DNA from: Sulfurospirillum barnesii SES-3
GTDB lineage: Bacteria; Campylobacterota; Campylobacteria; Campylobacterales; Sulfurospirillaceae
DNA length: 64,000 nt
Assembly: GCF_000265295.1 (NCBI RefSeq)
Contig: NC_018002.1
Location: forward strand, 558,001 to 622,000
Reading direction: 5' to 3'
Positions within the stretch are counted from its first letter, which is position 1. Each line of letters begins with the position of its first letter. Below, piece by piece: positions 10,296-19,040 of the stretch. The notes beneath the pieces were generated by a model. It saw only the letters and a program-made list of their open reading frames with translations. It searched no databases and was not told the origin of the DNA. The position numbers and the translations under genes are program-made.

Positions 10296-11276
10296 ATGCG
10301 TAAATCGTTACATTTGGTAACAAATATCGCAGCTGTCATTGCGCTTAGCAGTGCTTTAAATGCGTTTGAAGTGAGTAAACCCGTTTGTTTAGCGCCTGCT
10401 AAACCAGGTGGAGGATTTGATCTTACATGTAGACTCGTTTCTAACTCTTTGATAGCAAGCAAAATCATTGATAAACCGATGATTGTTAACTTTATGCCTG
10501 GTGGTGTGGGTGCGGTTGCGTATAACCATGTCATTGGTCAACGAAGTAATGATGCTGAAATGATCGTTGCTGCGAGTACGGGATCGGCGTTAAACATAGC
10601 GCAAGGTAAATTTGGCGCAAAGTACACGGTTGATTCGGTCAAGTGGTTGGCGGCTTTGGGTGCAGATTATGGTGCGGTTATTGTTCGTGCCGATGCGAAG
10701 TGGAACACCCTTGCTGAAATGGTAGCCGATCTTAAAGCCAATCCTAAAGGGTTTGCCTTGGGTTCTGGTGGGTCTATTGGTTCTCAAGATTGGTTTAAAG
10801 CAGCCATTATCGCAAAACTTGCAGGCATTAATCCTAAAGATATGAAATACGTTGCCTTTGAAGGCGGTGGTGAAGCTTTGACCGCACTTTTAGGCAATCA
10901 CATTCAGATTTACCCAGGGGATATTGCGGAGTTTTCTGGTCAACTCTCTTCTGGCAAATACAAAGTCCTTGCCATTCTCTCTGAAGAGCGACTTCCTGGT
11001 CAAATGGCGGATATTCCTACGGCTAAAGAGCAAGGCTTTGACGCGGTTTGGACGATTTGGAGAGGCTTTTATCTTGGACCCAATGTCAGTGATGAGCAGT
11101 ACAACTACTGGGTTGAAAAAATACAAGCATTGGTGAAAACGCCTGAGTTTGAAAAAGAGCGAGAACTCAGAGGTCTTTATCCGTTTACGAAAATAGGTAA
11201 AGAGTACCAAACCTTTATGCAAGAAGAAGAGAAAAAATTTAAAGTCTTAACACAAGAAGCAGGACTGATCAAATGA
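10296..11276 (+). CDS. tctC: Tripartite tricarboxylate transporter, periplasmic binding protein TctC
   Basis: Soluble receptor that captures citrate or another tricarboxylate in the periplasm and delivers it to TctAB. The 326-aa protein starts with a signal peptide (MRKSLHLVTNIAAVIALSSA, cleavage near LNA-FE). After it come the Bug-family features: PAKPGGGFD near the mature N-terminus and an 'FMPGGVGAVAYNHV' loop. The start at 10296 is chosen because AAAGGAG lies 5-11 bp before it and the signal peptide begins there; an in-frame start at 10266 would add ten hydrophilic residues. It overlaps tctB by 4 bp. Confidence 0.93.
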   Translation: MRKSLHLVTNIAAVIALSSALNAFEVSKPVCLAPAKPGGGFDLTCRLVSNSLIASKIIDKPMIVNFMPGGVGAVAYNHVIGQRSNDAEMIVAASTGSALNIAQGKFGAKYTVDSVKWLAALGADYGAVIVRADAKWNTLAEMVADLKANPKGFALGSGGSIGSQDWFKAAIIAKLAGINPKDMKYVAFEGGGEALTALLGNHIQIYPGDIAEFSGQLSSGKYKVLAILSEERLPGQMADIPTAKEQGFDAVWTIWRGFYLGPNVSDEQYNYWVEKIQALVKTPEFEKERELRGLYPFTKIGKEYQTFMQEEEKKFKVLTQEAGLIK

Positions 11277-11716
11277 TTGATAGACTCTTTGGTGTGTTCC
11301 TACTGTGTTTAGGACTCTACGTACTGTATGGGGGGCTTACTTTGGAAGTTCCTTTTTCGTATGACCCGCTAGGTCCAACAGCCTTTCCTATCGCTTTGGG
11401 TATAGTCTTAGCAATTTTATCCGTATTTGTGATTGCGAAACCAAAAGAGGTTCATTTTCCAAACCTTACAACCAATCTTAAAACCATTTTGATTGTAGTG
11501 CTATTGTTCTTCTATCAATTCAGTTTTGATTTTTTAGGCTTCTTACTTGCTACAGCACTTTTGGTGTTTTGTATTTCGAAGATTTTTAAAGGTACAACCC
11601 CTCAGGCGTTGGCTTCAAGTGTGGGTGTCAGTGGTGTTGTTTATCTTATTTTTAGTGTTTTGCTTGAAGTGCCACTTCCCTCTGGCGTACTTTTTGCGAA
11701 GCTTTTAGGAGCATAA
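11273..11716 (+). CDS. tctB: Tripartite tricarboxylate transporter, small membrane subunit TctB
   Basis: 147-aa protein with four hydrophobic segments, the usual size and topology of TctB. Early motif 'PFSYDPLGPTAFP' (G-P-x-x-F-P) is typical of the family. Its ATG overlaps the tctC stop (ATGA) and tctA starts two bases after its stop, so the three subunits form one translational unit. Confidence 0.92.
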   Translation: MIDRLFGVFLLCLGLYVLYGGLTLEVPFSYDPLGPTAFPIALGIVLAILSVFVIAKPKEVHFPNLTTNLKTILIVVLLFFYQFSFDFLGFLLATALLVFCISKIFKGTTPQALASSVGVSGVVYLIFSVLLEVPLPSGVLFAKLLGA

Positions 11717-11718
11717 TC

Positions 11719-13227
11719 ATGATGGAAGTTTTATCATCCCTTGCAGCAGGATTTGCGGTTGTGTTAACCCCAACTCATCTTTTTTTAGTTTTTTTAGGAT
11801 GTATGCTAGGGACACTTTTTGGTGCTCTCCCAGGTCTTGGACCGATTAATGGTGTAGCCATTTTATTGCCTATTTGCTACACCTTAGGACTTCCTGTTGA
11901 GTCTTCCTTGATTATGCTTGCGGGCATTTATTATGGGGCAGAGTTTGGTGGAAGGATTTCAAGTATTTTACTCAATGTCCCAGGAGACGCTGGTGCCGTC
12001 TTTACCTGCTTAGATGGTTATCCTATGGCACAAAAAGGATTGGCAGGTCCAGCCCTTGCTCTTTCTGGTGTCGCCTCTTTTATTGGTGGAACGATTGCCA
12101 TTGTTGGGTTAACCTTTTTCGCACCGCTGCTTGCAAGCGTTGCTATTTTCTTTGGCCCTGCTGAGTATTTTGTGCTTATGGTCTTTGCATTTGCAACCAT
12201 TACGGCATTGATGGGCAGTAACCCTGCTAAAAGTTTGATTGGTGTTGTGATTGGGCTGATTGTTGGGGTTGTTGGAGTCGATTCTACGACGGGTATTCTT
12301 CGCTTTACCTTTGGTGAGGCAGAGTTGTATGATGGCTTTGAATTCTTAATTGTCATTGTGGGTTTCTTTGCGGTGAGTGAAATTATGCTGATGCTAGAAC
12401 ACCACAGCAGTGAAGATTTTGAGATGCCAAAAATTACCCGTATTTATGTGACTATAAAAGAGTTGCTCTATTGTAAATGGACCATGGTTCGCTCAGCGAT
12501 GATTGGCTTTGTGGTCGGGACACTTCCTGGCACAGGCGCTTCTATCGCCAGCGCGGTTTCCTACACCATTGCGCAAAAAATTTCGGATAAAGAAGGCACC
12601 TTTGGCAAAGGCGATATGCGAGGTCTTGCTGCACCTGAGTCTGCTAACAATGCATGTGCAGGTGGAGCACTTATCCCAATGTTAACCTTAGGGGTTCCAG
12701 GCAGTGGAACCACCGCAGTACTTTTGGGCGCTTTAATGCTTTATAACATCAACCCAGGTCCCATGCTTTTTGTGGAACAACCTTTATTGGTGTGGGGATT
12801 GATTGCTTCGATGTACATTGGTAACGTGATGTTGTTGGTGATTAACTTCCCCATGGTGCGTCTTTTTACAAAGATTTTACAAGTGCCTTATTGGTTATTG
12901 GTTCCCTCAGTGATTGTTTTAGCGTTTGTGGGGGTATATTCGGTCAATATGAGTACCTTTGCACTGTTGCTTGCACTCATCTTGGGTGTTTTGGGCTATT
13001 TTTTACGTAAACTTCATTACCCAATGGCACCTGTTATTTTAGGATTTGTCTTAGGGCAAATTATGGAAGATAACCTACGACGTGCCTTTGCCATGAGCGG
13101 TGGCGAAACGGGAATTTTATTTCAAGGAACCATTAACGCCATTCTTTGGGGATTGACCCTTTTTATTTTATTTGTCCCTATGCTTTCTAAAATGGTAGCA
13201 AAACGCTACGCTTTAGGACAAAAATAG
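11719..13227 (+). CDS. tctA: Tripartite tricarboxylate transporter, large membrane subunit TctA
   Basis: 502-aa, about twelve-segment permease subunit. The family signature GALPGLGPINGVAILLP near the N-terminus and its repeat GTLPGTGASIASAVSYT in the middle half are both present, as is the 'APESANNACAGGALIPMLTLG' segment. Uptake is driven by an ion gradient, not ATP. Position beside citrate lyase and a CitAB-like two-component system makes citrate the likely substrate. The tct genes carry no exact palindrome copy (one near-copy, TTACATGTAG, at 10423). Confidence 0.95.
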   Translation: MMEVLSSLAAGFAVVLTPTHLFLVFLGCMLGTLFGALPGLGPINGVAILLPICYTLGLPVESSLIMLAGIYYGAEFGGRISSILLNVPGDAGAVFTCLDGYPMAQKGLAGPALALSGVASFIGGTIAIVGLTFFAPLLASVAIFFGPAEYFVLMVFAFATITALMGSNPAKSLIGVVIGLIVGVVGVDSTTGILRFTFGEAELYDGFEFLIVIVGFFAVSEIMLMLEHHSSEDFEMPKITRIYVTIKELLYCKWTMVRSAMIGFVVGTLPGTGASIASAVSYTIAQKISDKEGTFGKGDMRGLAAPESANNACAGGALIPMLTLGVPGSGTTAVLLGALMLYNINPGPMLFVEQPLLVWGLIASMYIGNVMLLVINFPMVRLFTKILQVPYWLLVPSVIVLAFVGVYSVNMSTFALLLALILGVLGYFLRKLHYPMAPVILGFVLGQIMEDNLRRAFAMSGGETGILFQGTINAILWGLTLFILFVPMLSKMVAKRYALGQK

Positions 13228-13231
13228 CCTT

Positions 13232-13918
13232 TTATTCTGTCGTCTTGAGCTTGTATTTACGCTCAGGACGACCTACTGAGCCATACAAAGAGTCTACTTC
13301 CACTTTAGCCGATGCGACCAAATACTCCAAATACCTTCGAGCCGTTGTGCGATTAATTCCCAACATTTCTGCGATTTCACTGGCAGAACAAAAGGCGCAA
13401 CTTTGGTGTAAGGCACTTAAAATTTTCTCCAACGTAATGCTATCCACCCCTTTGGGCAATCCTACATGTAAAGGTTTTTCACTTTGCATGGTTTTATTAA
13501 AAAAGGCATCGACTTTGCTTTGAGAGAGCTCTTCTTTGGAAATCACTTTTTCTTTGTAGTCGTAAAATTTTTGTAAAGAGGTTTGAAAGCGGTAAAACAT
13601 AATGGGCTTAATGAGATAATCAAAAACACCATACCGTAAGGATTTTTCCAAAGATGCCATCTCTTTGGCAGCGGTGATGAGAATGACATCGGTTGTGTTG
13701 GCATTGCTTCGCATCCAGCCTAGAAAATCAATGCCATTGCCATCTGGAAAATAGACATCTAATAGCAGAAGATCAGGGTGTATCACATCCATGTACTCTT
13801 TGAGTTCATTGAGTGTATTGGCAATGGCGACGACTTCAAAGTTGGCTATTTTTTGTACCATATTTTGGTGTAAAAGCGCAATACGTGGATCATCCTCAGC
13901 AATCAAAACTTTAATCAT
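13232..13918 (-). CDS. Response regulator of the CitB/DcuR family
   Basis: 228 aa. The receiver domain (about 1-120) has the acidic pair E8-D9-D10, phospho-acceptor D54 in LLLLDVYFPDG, T/K motifs 'LITAAK' and 'YLIKPI'. The C-terminal helix-turn-helix reads SASEIAEMLGINRTTARRYL, as in CitB, DpiA and DcuR. It overlaps its kinase gene by 4 bp and is convergent with tctA. The likely targets are the flanking transporter and lyase operons; this is inference from position. Confidence 0.9.
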   Translation of the reverse strand: MIKVLIAEDDPRIALLHQNMVQKIANFEVVAIANTLNELKEYMDVIHPDLLLLDVYFPDGNGIDFLGWMRSNANTTDVILITAAKEMASLEKSLRYGVFDYLIKPIMFYRFQTSLQKFYDYKEKVISKEELSQSKVDAFFNKTMQSEKPLHVGLPKGVDSITLEKILSALHQSCAFCSASEIAEMLGINRTTARRYLEYLVASAKVEVDSLYGSVGRPERKYKLKTTE

Positions 13919-15498
13919 AATGGGTTACCTTTGGGGATATGAATACTCACAATAGTACCATAATTTCCTTTGCCAAACGAGATAAAACCGCCTAAGAGTT
14001 CAAGGGTACTTTTGACAAAATAAAGACCATAGCCACTGTGTAATTCCCCTTTGGTGGAGAAGCCTTTTTCAAAGATTTTTTCACACACACGCTCATCGAT
14101 ACCCAATCCCGAATCTTCGACTTCAAAAATAAGGTCGTTGCCAATATCGGTGGCAAAAAGAGTGACCTTTTTTGCTTCGCTAAGGGCTGCTGCATCAATA
14201 GCATTGTTGATGATATTGCCTAAAAGGGTTAAGAGATGTTTGGAAATAGCAGGAGAAATCATCGCTTCTATGGAGCTGTTTTCATCGAGGTTAATTTTGA
14301 CACCCTTATCAAAAGCAAAATAGTATTTGCCAATAAAAATTGAAGCAACCACAGGGTCGTGAATAAGGTTTTGAAACGGCTCAATAATTTTTTCATCAGG
14401 AAGATGATCTTCTGCAATTAAGGCGATGGCTTTATCGTATTCGCCAATTTGAATGTGCCCTGAAATAAGATGGAGTAAGTTGGAAAATTCATGCTTTTTT
14501 TCTCTCAGACGTTCTGAATACTGCTTTACCCGAGTAAGTTCCCAAACAAGGGCATCAATTTCCTCTTTTTTACGACAGCTAGCCACCATGCCAATGGTCT
14601 TATTTTTATGGTTCATGGGTGAGAGATTACAAATATAATCCACCCCATTAATATCAATAATAACATCTTTCATCTCTTTACATGTAAGAAGAAATTTTTG
14701 TAAACCTTGTGGAGGGTATTTGGTATTTTCGTCCCAATGAAAGTCGTTTTTTGCCACATTGTTGCATAAGGTAATCTCCCCTTTTTTATTGGTGGCAATA
14801 ATCGCCTCTTTTACAGCATTTAAAATCGCCTCTTTTTCTAAAAACAGACGGCTAATTTCCTTTGGTTCATAGCCCAAAAGAGAATGTTTGATTTTGCGTG
14901 AGAGTAAAAAGGTGACACACAGTGTTAAAAACATTGCTCCGTAAAGGTAAATGAGAAATTGTTGATGACGTTGAGCAATAATCACACGCACGCTCTCTTG
15001 CAAATATCCCACAGAGACAACGCCAATAATGTTACCATTTTTCCCAAAGATAGGTGACTTTCCCCTAATCGAAGGCCCTAAACTTCCCGTGGCTTTGGAG
15101 GTGTAATAGAGTCCTTGTTGCAGTGCTTTTTCATTGTCATCGCCTACCATTTTCTCTCCAATAAGCTCTGGTGTGGGATGGGTAAGACGGGTGGTATTGT
15201 GATCACCAATAACAATAAAGCGTGCATCAATGCTTTTTTGTAATTCTAAAATGAGAGTGGCTAAGCGGGCATGGGGGTCTTTTTCTTCTACCAATGTGAT
15301 GATCTCAGGCATCAATGAAATGGTTTTAGAGATGGCAAGGGCACGTTGCCCAATTTGTTCTTCCATAAGCTCTTTTAAAATATGCCCTAACAACAGTGAA
15401 AAAGTCAGCAGTGTGGCTAAGACCAACAGGCTTGAAAAGCCCACTAATTTAAGAAGTAATCCCTCGTGCAAGAAGAGGGAGTGTTTCAATTTTTGCAT
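13915..15498 (-). CDS. CitA/DcuS-type sensor histidine kinase
   Basis: 527 aa. A transmembrane segment at about 17-40 and a second near 178-200 enclose a periplasmic PDC/Cache sensor domain, the part that binds citrate or dicarboxylates in CitA and DcuS. A cytoplasmic PAS region follows. The H-box is KKHEFSNLLHLISGHI and the ATPase has EDSGLGI and GYGLYFVKS. The 'R.LREKKHEF.N' form is specific to this family. It probably senses external citrate and controls tctCBA and the cit operon. A palindrome copy encodes LTCK in the PAS region (14678-14687). Confidence 0.9.
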   Translation of the reverse strand: MQKLKHSLFLHEGLLLKLVGFSSLLVLATLLTFSLLLGHILKELMEEQIGQRALAISKTISLMPEIITLVEEKDPHARLATLILELQKSIDARFIVIGDHNTTRLTHPTPELIGEKMVGDDNEKALQQGLYYTSKATGSLGPSIRGKSPIFGKNGNIIGVVSVGYLQESVRVIIAQRHQQFLIYLYGAMFLTLCVTFLLSRKIKHSLLGYEPKEISRLFLEKEAILNAVKEAIIATNKKGEITLCNNVAKNDFHWDENTKYPPQGLQKFLLTCKEMKDVIIDINGVDYICNLSPMNHKNKTIGMVASCRKKEEIDALVWELTRVKQYSERLREKKHEFSNLLHLISGHIQIGEYDKAIALIAEDHLPDEKIIEPFQNLIHDPVVASIFIGKYYFAFDKGVKINLDENSSIEAMISPAISKHLLTLLGNIINNAIDAAALSEAKKVTLFATDIGNDLIFEVEDSGLGIDERVCEKIFEKGFSTKGELHSGYGLYFVKSTLELLGGFISFGKGNYGTIVSIHIPKGNPL

Positions 15499-15788
15499 AG
15501 GACATAAACTCCTGATAGGATATTGGATAAAAAAAGCGTCAAACCATGCGAAAGATTTTAGCTTAGCCTCTCTTAATTTTAATGTGCGTTTTGGATGCGT
15601 GTGTATGGGTTTACATGTAAAGAAAGCTGTGGAGATTTTTTCGTGACAAAAGCTTGGTTTAATTTCTTAGAACTTTATGCACAAAATGCCCATAAATAGC
15701 CCATTTTGAGCTATTATTATCTTAGTTATTCTTAATGAAAAAAAAGCTACCATAAAGGTGAAAAACACAGATAACTAATGGATGTTCA
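15499..15788. promoter_or_regulatory. Divergent promoter region between the citA-like kinase and the cit operon
   Basis: The longest gene-free stretch of the citrate block (290 bp). It holds an exact palindrome copy at 15611-15620. It also holds an inverted repeat CAAAATG (15682-15688) / CATTTTG (15702-15708) and a small ATAGC/GCTAT hairpin within it, just ahead of a TATTAT at 15712-15717. Promoters for both directions must lie here. I see no small gene. Confidence 0.5.
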
Positions 15789-16844
15789 ATGCAATGCTTT
15801 AAAAGCTTTTTACCTGTTGTGGCATCGCTTTTGATAGGCTTGTGTGGAGCCATGCTTTTCACCTTACTCAAAGCTCCCTTGCCATGGCTTTTAGGCTCCA
15901 TTGTTGCCATCGGTATTGCCAGCCGTTTTCCCAAAATTCCCCTCCAGTCCCCCAAACTTTTCTCCGCACCTGCTCGTGCTGTACTTGGTATTACCGTTGG
16001 GAGTGCGTTTAATCCTACGATGATTCACTATTTGGGTGATTATCTTTCCAGTATTGTTTTGATTTTCCCCTTTGTACTTCTTGTTACCTTTTGTGGCATG
16101 CTCTATTATTGGAAGTGGTTGAAGTTCGATAAGATGAGTGCTTATTTTAGTTCAATGCCAGGGGGACTTTTGGAGATGGTTACGCTAGCAGAAGCCACAG
16201 GTGCGAATGTCTATAAAGTAACGATGACCCAATCGGTAAGGCTTTTGTGCATTGTCTTTACCTTGCCGTTTATGATTCAAGCGCTTTCACATATTTCCTT
16301 AGATGGCACGGTGAGTATCACCCAACCTTTTTTAAACAGTGATCCGCACGATATGCTCATTCTTATCGTTTGTGCTCTCTTGGGATGGTGGGGTGCACTG
16401 AAGCTTAAAATTCCTGGGGGTACCATGCTAGGCCCTATGGTTTTAGGGGCGATGGTTTACAGTTTGGGTATTGTTGATTCTCGCCCACCCAATGAGATGA
16501 TTAAACTCATTCAACTCATCCTTGGAAGCACCGTAGGTTTTGTGTTTGTGGGCGTTACATGTAAAGAAATTACAAAAGTTTTCGTGCAAACACTGGGCTA
16601 TTTTGCTATCTTAGTGATACTTTCAGCCCTTTTTGTCTTTGGGGTCTCTTGGTTAACTGATTTTCCACTGATCTCCATTATATTAGCGTTTTCTCCTGGT
16701 GGGCAATCGGAGATGAATCTTATTGCAATTATTGTTGGTGCCAATTTGCCTTATGTTGCGCTGCATCATATTGTGAGAATGTTTTTAGTGATGAGTGTTG
16801 CGCCGATTTTTATTACCTACCTTCGACCCAAAGAGAAGCGATGA
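15789..16844 (+). CDS. AbrB-family membrane protein (duplicated AbrB domain)
   Basis: 351-aa polytopic protein with two homologous halves. 'KAPLPWLLGSIVAIGIASR' in the first half and 'KIPGGTMLGPMVLGAMVYS' in the second are the repeated AbrB-duplication motifs (Pfam AbrB, once called ammonia-monooxygenase-like). Function is not established; such genes often sit beside tricarboxylate transporters. It is the first gene of the cit operon here and overlaps citC by 4 bp, so a role in citrate or acetate movement is plausible but unproven. A palindrome copy encodes TCK near residue 257. Confidence 0.8.
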   Translation: MQCFKSFLPVVASLLIGLCGAMLFTLLKAPLPWLLGSIVAIGIASRFPKIPLQSPKLFSAPARAVLGITVGSAFNPTMIHYLGDYLSSIVLIFPFVLLVTFCGMLYYWKWLKFDKMSAYFSSMPGGLLEMVTLAEATGANVYKVTMTQSVRLLCIVFTLPFMIQALSHISLDGTVSITQPFLNSDPHDMLILIVCALLGWWGALKLKIPGGTMLGPMVLGAMVYSLGIVDSRPPNEMIKLIQLILGSTVGFVFVGVTCKEITKVFVQTLGYFAILVILSALFVFGVSWLTDFPLISIILAFSPGGQSEMNLIAIIVGANLPYVALHHIVRMFLVMSVAPIFITYLRPKEKR

Positions 16845-17860
16845 GTTTTCTCTTCTCTGAAGTGCCACGTACCCGTCAGGTGCAATGGCAAAAAGTGAGG
16901 GATTTTTTAAGCAGTGTTAAGCTTGATATGGCAGAAGATGTGGAGATTTTTGTGATTGCCAAAGAGGATGATCGCATTGTTGCGTGTGGAGGGCTGAGTG
17001 GTAAAGTGCTGAAAAACATTGCTCTTGATGAATCCATTCGAGGGGAGGGCTTAGCCTTAAGCTTGATGAGTGAACTTTTAAAAGTGGCGTTTCGTGAGGG
17101 GCGGCATGATTTGTTTTTATTTACAAAACCAGAGTATGAGGAGGTTTTTGAGTCGTGTGGGTTTAAATACATTGAGCAAGCACACCAACAAGTGATTTTG
17201 ATGGAAAACAGCTACAACATTGATTTGTACAAGAAACGCTTGCGAAAGTATAAGCGTACAGGTGAGGTGGTTGGAAGCATTGTGATGAATTGCAACCCTT
17301 TTACGTTAGGACATCGCTATTTAGTAGAGCAAGCCTGTGAAAGGTCGCACTGGGTACATTTGTTTGTGGTGAAGGAAGATGCTTCCTTTTTTACCTTTCA
17401 TGATCGTTACAAGCTTATTTGTGAAGGCTTGGAAGATTTGGAAAACCTCACGATACATGAGGGTTCTGATTATATTATTTCTAAAGCGACGTTTCCGACC
17501 TATTTTATTAAGGATAAACGTCAGATTGACTCTCTTTATACGGAGTTGGACTTAAATATTTTTAGAAATCATTTAGCCCCACAACTGGGCATTACACACC
17601 GTTATGTGGGAGAAGAGCCTTTATGTGTCGTGACCAATGAGTATAACCAACAGATGAAAACATTACTGGCAGCTCCGAGTGAATTTCCACCCATTTTGGT
17701 GGTGGTGCTTGGGCGTATTGAGTATGGTGGTGAGCCAATTTCGGCTTCGAGAGTCAGACGATTAATGCAGGAAAAACGCTTAGAAGAGATTATCCCGCTG
17801 GTACCTCCTACAACGTATGCATTGATTGAAAAAATGATGTCCAAAGAGGAAGCAAAATGA
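16841..17860 (+). CDS. citC: [Citrate (pro-3S)-lyase] ligase
   Basis: Activates citrate lyase by acetylating the thiol of the prosthetic group on CitD, using acetate and ATP. 339 aa: an N-terminal GNAT-like part (about 1-125, with 'DESIRGEGLALSLMSELL') and a C-terminal nucleotidyltransferase part beginning 'GSIVMNCNPFTLGHRYLVEQA', where TLGH is the HxGH-like nucleotide-binding motif, ending with ISASRVRRLM. The gene overlaps both neighbours by 4 bp, which points to tight translational coupling. Confidence 0.95.
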   Translation: MSFLFSEVPRTRQVQWQKVRDFLSSVKLDMAEDVEIFVIAKEDDRIVACGGLSGKVLKNIALDESIRGEGLALSLMSELLKVAFREGRHDLFLFTKPEYEEVFESCGFKYIEQAHQQVILMENSYNIDLYKKRLRKYKRTGEVVGSIVMNCNPFTLGHRYLVEQACERSHWVHLFVVKEDASFFTFHDRYKLICEGLEDLENLTIHEGSDYIISKATFPTYFIKDKRQIDSLYTELDLNIFRNHLAPQLGITHRYVGEEPLCVVTNEYNQQMKTLLAAPSEFPPILVVVLGRIEYGGEPISASRVRRLMQEKRLEEIIPLVPPTTYALIEKMMSKEEAK

Positions 17861-18153
17861 GCAAAAAATGTGAGACTGCCCACGCAGGAACGCTCGAATC
17901 AAGCGACGTATTTGTCCGTGTGATTCCCGTTGATACCAAAGGCGTTGAGATAGAGCTAGAGAGCAGTGTGGAGGAGATTTACGGAGATGCGATTCGAGCG
18001 CTGGTGCTAGAGACGCTTAAGAAGATGAAAATAGAGGGTGTTAAACTGATTATTCAGGATAAGGGAGCATTGGAGTACGTGATAAAAGCACGTGTTCAAA
18101 CGGCTATTTTAAGAGCCTTAGGCGAGGATAAGCCTGATTGGGGTGTGTTATGA
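17857..18153 (+). CDS. citD: Citrate lyase acyl carrier protein (gamma subunit)
   Basis: 98 aa, normal size. It carries the phosphoribosyl-dephospho-CoA prosthetic group on a serine in the GTLESSD motif (residues 12-18). The acetyl group on this arm is exchanged for citrate. ATGA overlaps join it to citC and citE. Confidence 0.96.
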   Translation: MSKKCETAHAGTLESSDVFVRVIPVDTKGVEIELESSVEEIYGDAIRALVLETLKKMKIEGVKLIIQDKGALEYVIKARVQTAILRALGEDKPDWGVL

Positions 18154-19040
18154 TGAAGCAAAAATTACGCAGGAGTATGCTCTTTGTCCCAGGGTCTAAC
18201 ACGGGAATGGTGTGCAATGCATTTATTTATAAGCCTGATACGGTGATGTTTGATTTAGAAGATTCTGTGGCACTGAGCGAAAAAGATTCTGCTCGTATGA
18301 TGGTGTTTCATGCCTTGCAACATTTTACCTACAAAGACATTGAGACAGCCGTGCGTGTCAATCCCTTAGATACGCCTTTTGGAATTTTGGATCTTGAAGC
18401 AGTTATTAGAGCAGGTGTGGACATCGTAAGGCTTCCAAAAACCGATAGCGTTCAAGATGTTTTGGACATGGAGCGTGAAATTGAGCGTATTGAGAAGCAC
18501 ATAGGTACGACGAAAAAAACCATGCTTCTTGCTGCCATTGAAAGTGCACTGGGTGTGGTCAATGCGGTGGATATTGCCAGATGTTCAGATCGGATGATGG
18601 GCATTGCTTTGGGTGCGGAAGATTTTGTACGAGATTTGCACACCCAACGCACCAAAGAGGGCAATGAGCTCATGGCGGCCCGCAATCAAATCTTACTTGC
18701 GGCACGTGCGGCTAAAATTGGAGCATTTGATTCTATCTTTTCAGATGTGAAAGACAAAGAGGGTTTTATGCACGAAGTGGAATTGATTAAGGGTTTAGGC
18801 TTTGATGGCAAGTCGCTCATCAACCCCAATCAAATTCCGTGGCTTCACAGTGCCTTTGCTCCAACGCAAAAAAATATTCATTGGGCGATTGAAGTCTTAG
18901 AAGCCGCACGTGATGCTAAAGAGCGTGGCTTAGGCGTTATCTCATTGGATGGCAAAATGGTGGATGCCCCTATTATTTTAAGAGCAGAGTGGATTATGGA
19001 TTTAGCACGCGCATCGGGCGTTTTAGGAGAAGAGCAATGA
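18150..19040 (+). CDS. citE: Citrate lyase beta subunit (citryl-ACP lyase)
   Basis: Cleaves citryl-ACP to acetyl-ACP and oxaloacetate. 296 aa of the HpcH/HpaI aldolase family: RRSMLFVPGSN at the start, 'DTVMFDLEDSVA', 'VRVNPLDTPFG', 'MLLAAIESALGVVNA' and 'GIALGAEDFVRDL' supply the metal and substrate residues. The start at 18150 is preferred over 18138 because it gives the same ATGA overlap seen at the other junctions of this operon; ATG at 18153 is also possible. Confidence 0.95.
   Translation: MMKQKLRRSMLFVPGSNTGMVCNAFIYKPDTVMFDLEDSVALSEKDSARMMVFHALQHFTYKDIETAVRVNPLDTPFGILDLEAVIRAGVDIVRLPKTDSVQDVLDMEREIERIEKHIGTTKKTMLLAAIESALGVVNAVDIARCSDRMMGIALGAEDFVRDLHTQRTKEGNELMAARNQILLAARAAKIGAFDSIFSDVKDKEGFMHEVELIKGLGFDGKSLINPNQIPWLHSAFAPTQKNIHWAIEVLEAARDAKERGLGVISLDGKMVDAPIILRAEWIMDLARASGVLGEEQ

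Noticed and set aside
18989-19036. Earlier start for citF
   Set aside because: It would lie deep inside citE, while ATG 19037 gives the same ATGA coupling as the other cit genes.
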